Assembly: GCA_020796225.1 (NCBI GenBank)
Contig: CM036762.1
Coordinates: forward strand, 52,170,407 to 52,234,406
DNA length: 64,000 nt
DNA from: Arion vulgaris
Taxonomy: Eukaryota; Mollusca; Gastropoda; Stylommatophora; Arionidae
Direction: 5' to 3'
Positions 63,861 through 64,000 of the stretch are shown piece after piece. Under the pieces are notes generated by a model that was not told where the DNA came from, made no database searches, and worked only from the letters and a program-made list of their open reading frames with translations. Made by a program: the position numbers and the translations under genes. Within the stretch, counting starts at the first letter, position 1. Every line of letters begins with the position of its first letter.

Positions 63861-64000
63861 CAGTGGCGGCTCGTCATCATTTTTATTGGTGGGGTCAGAT
63901 ATTTTTGTACGGATAAATCATGGTATTTGGTTGCTATATTTTAATTTATAAAATAATAAATCATGGTATTTGGTTGCTATATTTTAATTTATAAAATAAT
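63861..64000. mobile_element. hAT-type MITE, cut by window end
   Basis: Starts CAGTGGCGGCTCGTCATCAT and shares GGTTGCTATATT with 59204. A 43-bp block (TAAATCATGGTATTTGG...) is tandemly repeated from 63914 to the end. Confidence 0.75.

Overview
This window is eukaryotic, animal nuclear DNA. It is AT-rich and holds one large intron-split gene with canonical GT/AG splice sites in a very dense repeat landscape. The repeats are RTE-type and RNase H-bearing non-LTR retrotransposons, several SINE families, hAT-, TTAA- and TA-type DNA transposons, and long satellite arrays. The retroelement and SINE mix suggests a lophotrochozoan, most likely a mollusc such as a gastropod. That is inference; nothing in the window fixes the species.

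The gene (about 791 to 28231, + strand) reads as 11 coding exons, 899 complete codons plus a partial first codon. Its 5' start lies upstream of the window or in an unrecognised first exon. Exons 1-4 encode a long, probably disordered N-terminal region of Arg-Gly-rich and acidic blocks with a bipartite nuclear-localisation-like motif. Exons 5-11 encode a complete endonuclease/exonuclease/phosphatase (EEP) domain of the CCR4/Angel/nocturnin/PDE12 superfamily, with the metal- and catalysis-type motifs SYNILAD, QEV, NIH, GDFNS, LDYIF and SDH. Intron 6 carries a tandem duplication that includes a decayed second copy of exon 7. No other host gene is supported.

From 28.2 to 64 kb I see only repeats and unassigned sequence. 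SINE families are named here for convenience. SINE-A is about 250 bp, head GAGTGGTTACC, (GAA)n tail, about 15 copies. SINE-B is about 250 bp with a (GAA)n tail. SINE-C is about 320-380 bp with a (GA)n tail. SINE-T, SINE-L, SINE-G, SINE-D and SINE-M have tRNA-like promoter boxes. SINE-A, -B and -C share a head containing TGTCGTAAGAGGCGACTAA. The same head forms the 5' end of a 3.2-kb RTE retrotransposon (13695-16917) bounded by an 11-bp target-site duplication (TSD), so SINE and LINE share a 5' module.

Satellites: a 3.6-kb mosaic array of 19-, 11- and 10-bp words (48.5-52.1 kb); a 41-bp array (55.2-56.15 kb); a 38-bp array that grew from inside a SINE (59.45-60.1 kb); a 51-bp array (61.96-63.07 kb); a 54/57-bp array inside an RTE coding region (46.9-47.45 kb); and smaller 24-, 28- and 89-bp arrays. 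Nested insertions with readable TSDs give a relative order of many events. I found no CRISPR, no bacterial-type operon and no defence system; the strongest novel signals are the shared SINE/LINE head, the decayed exon duplicate and the mosaic satellite.
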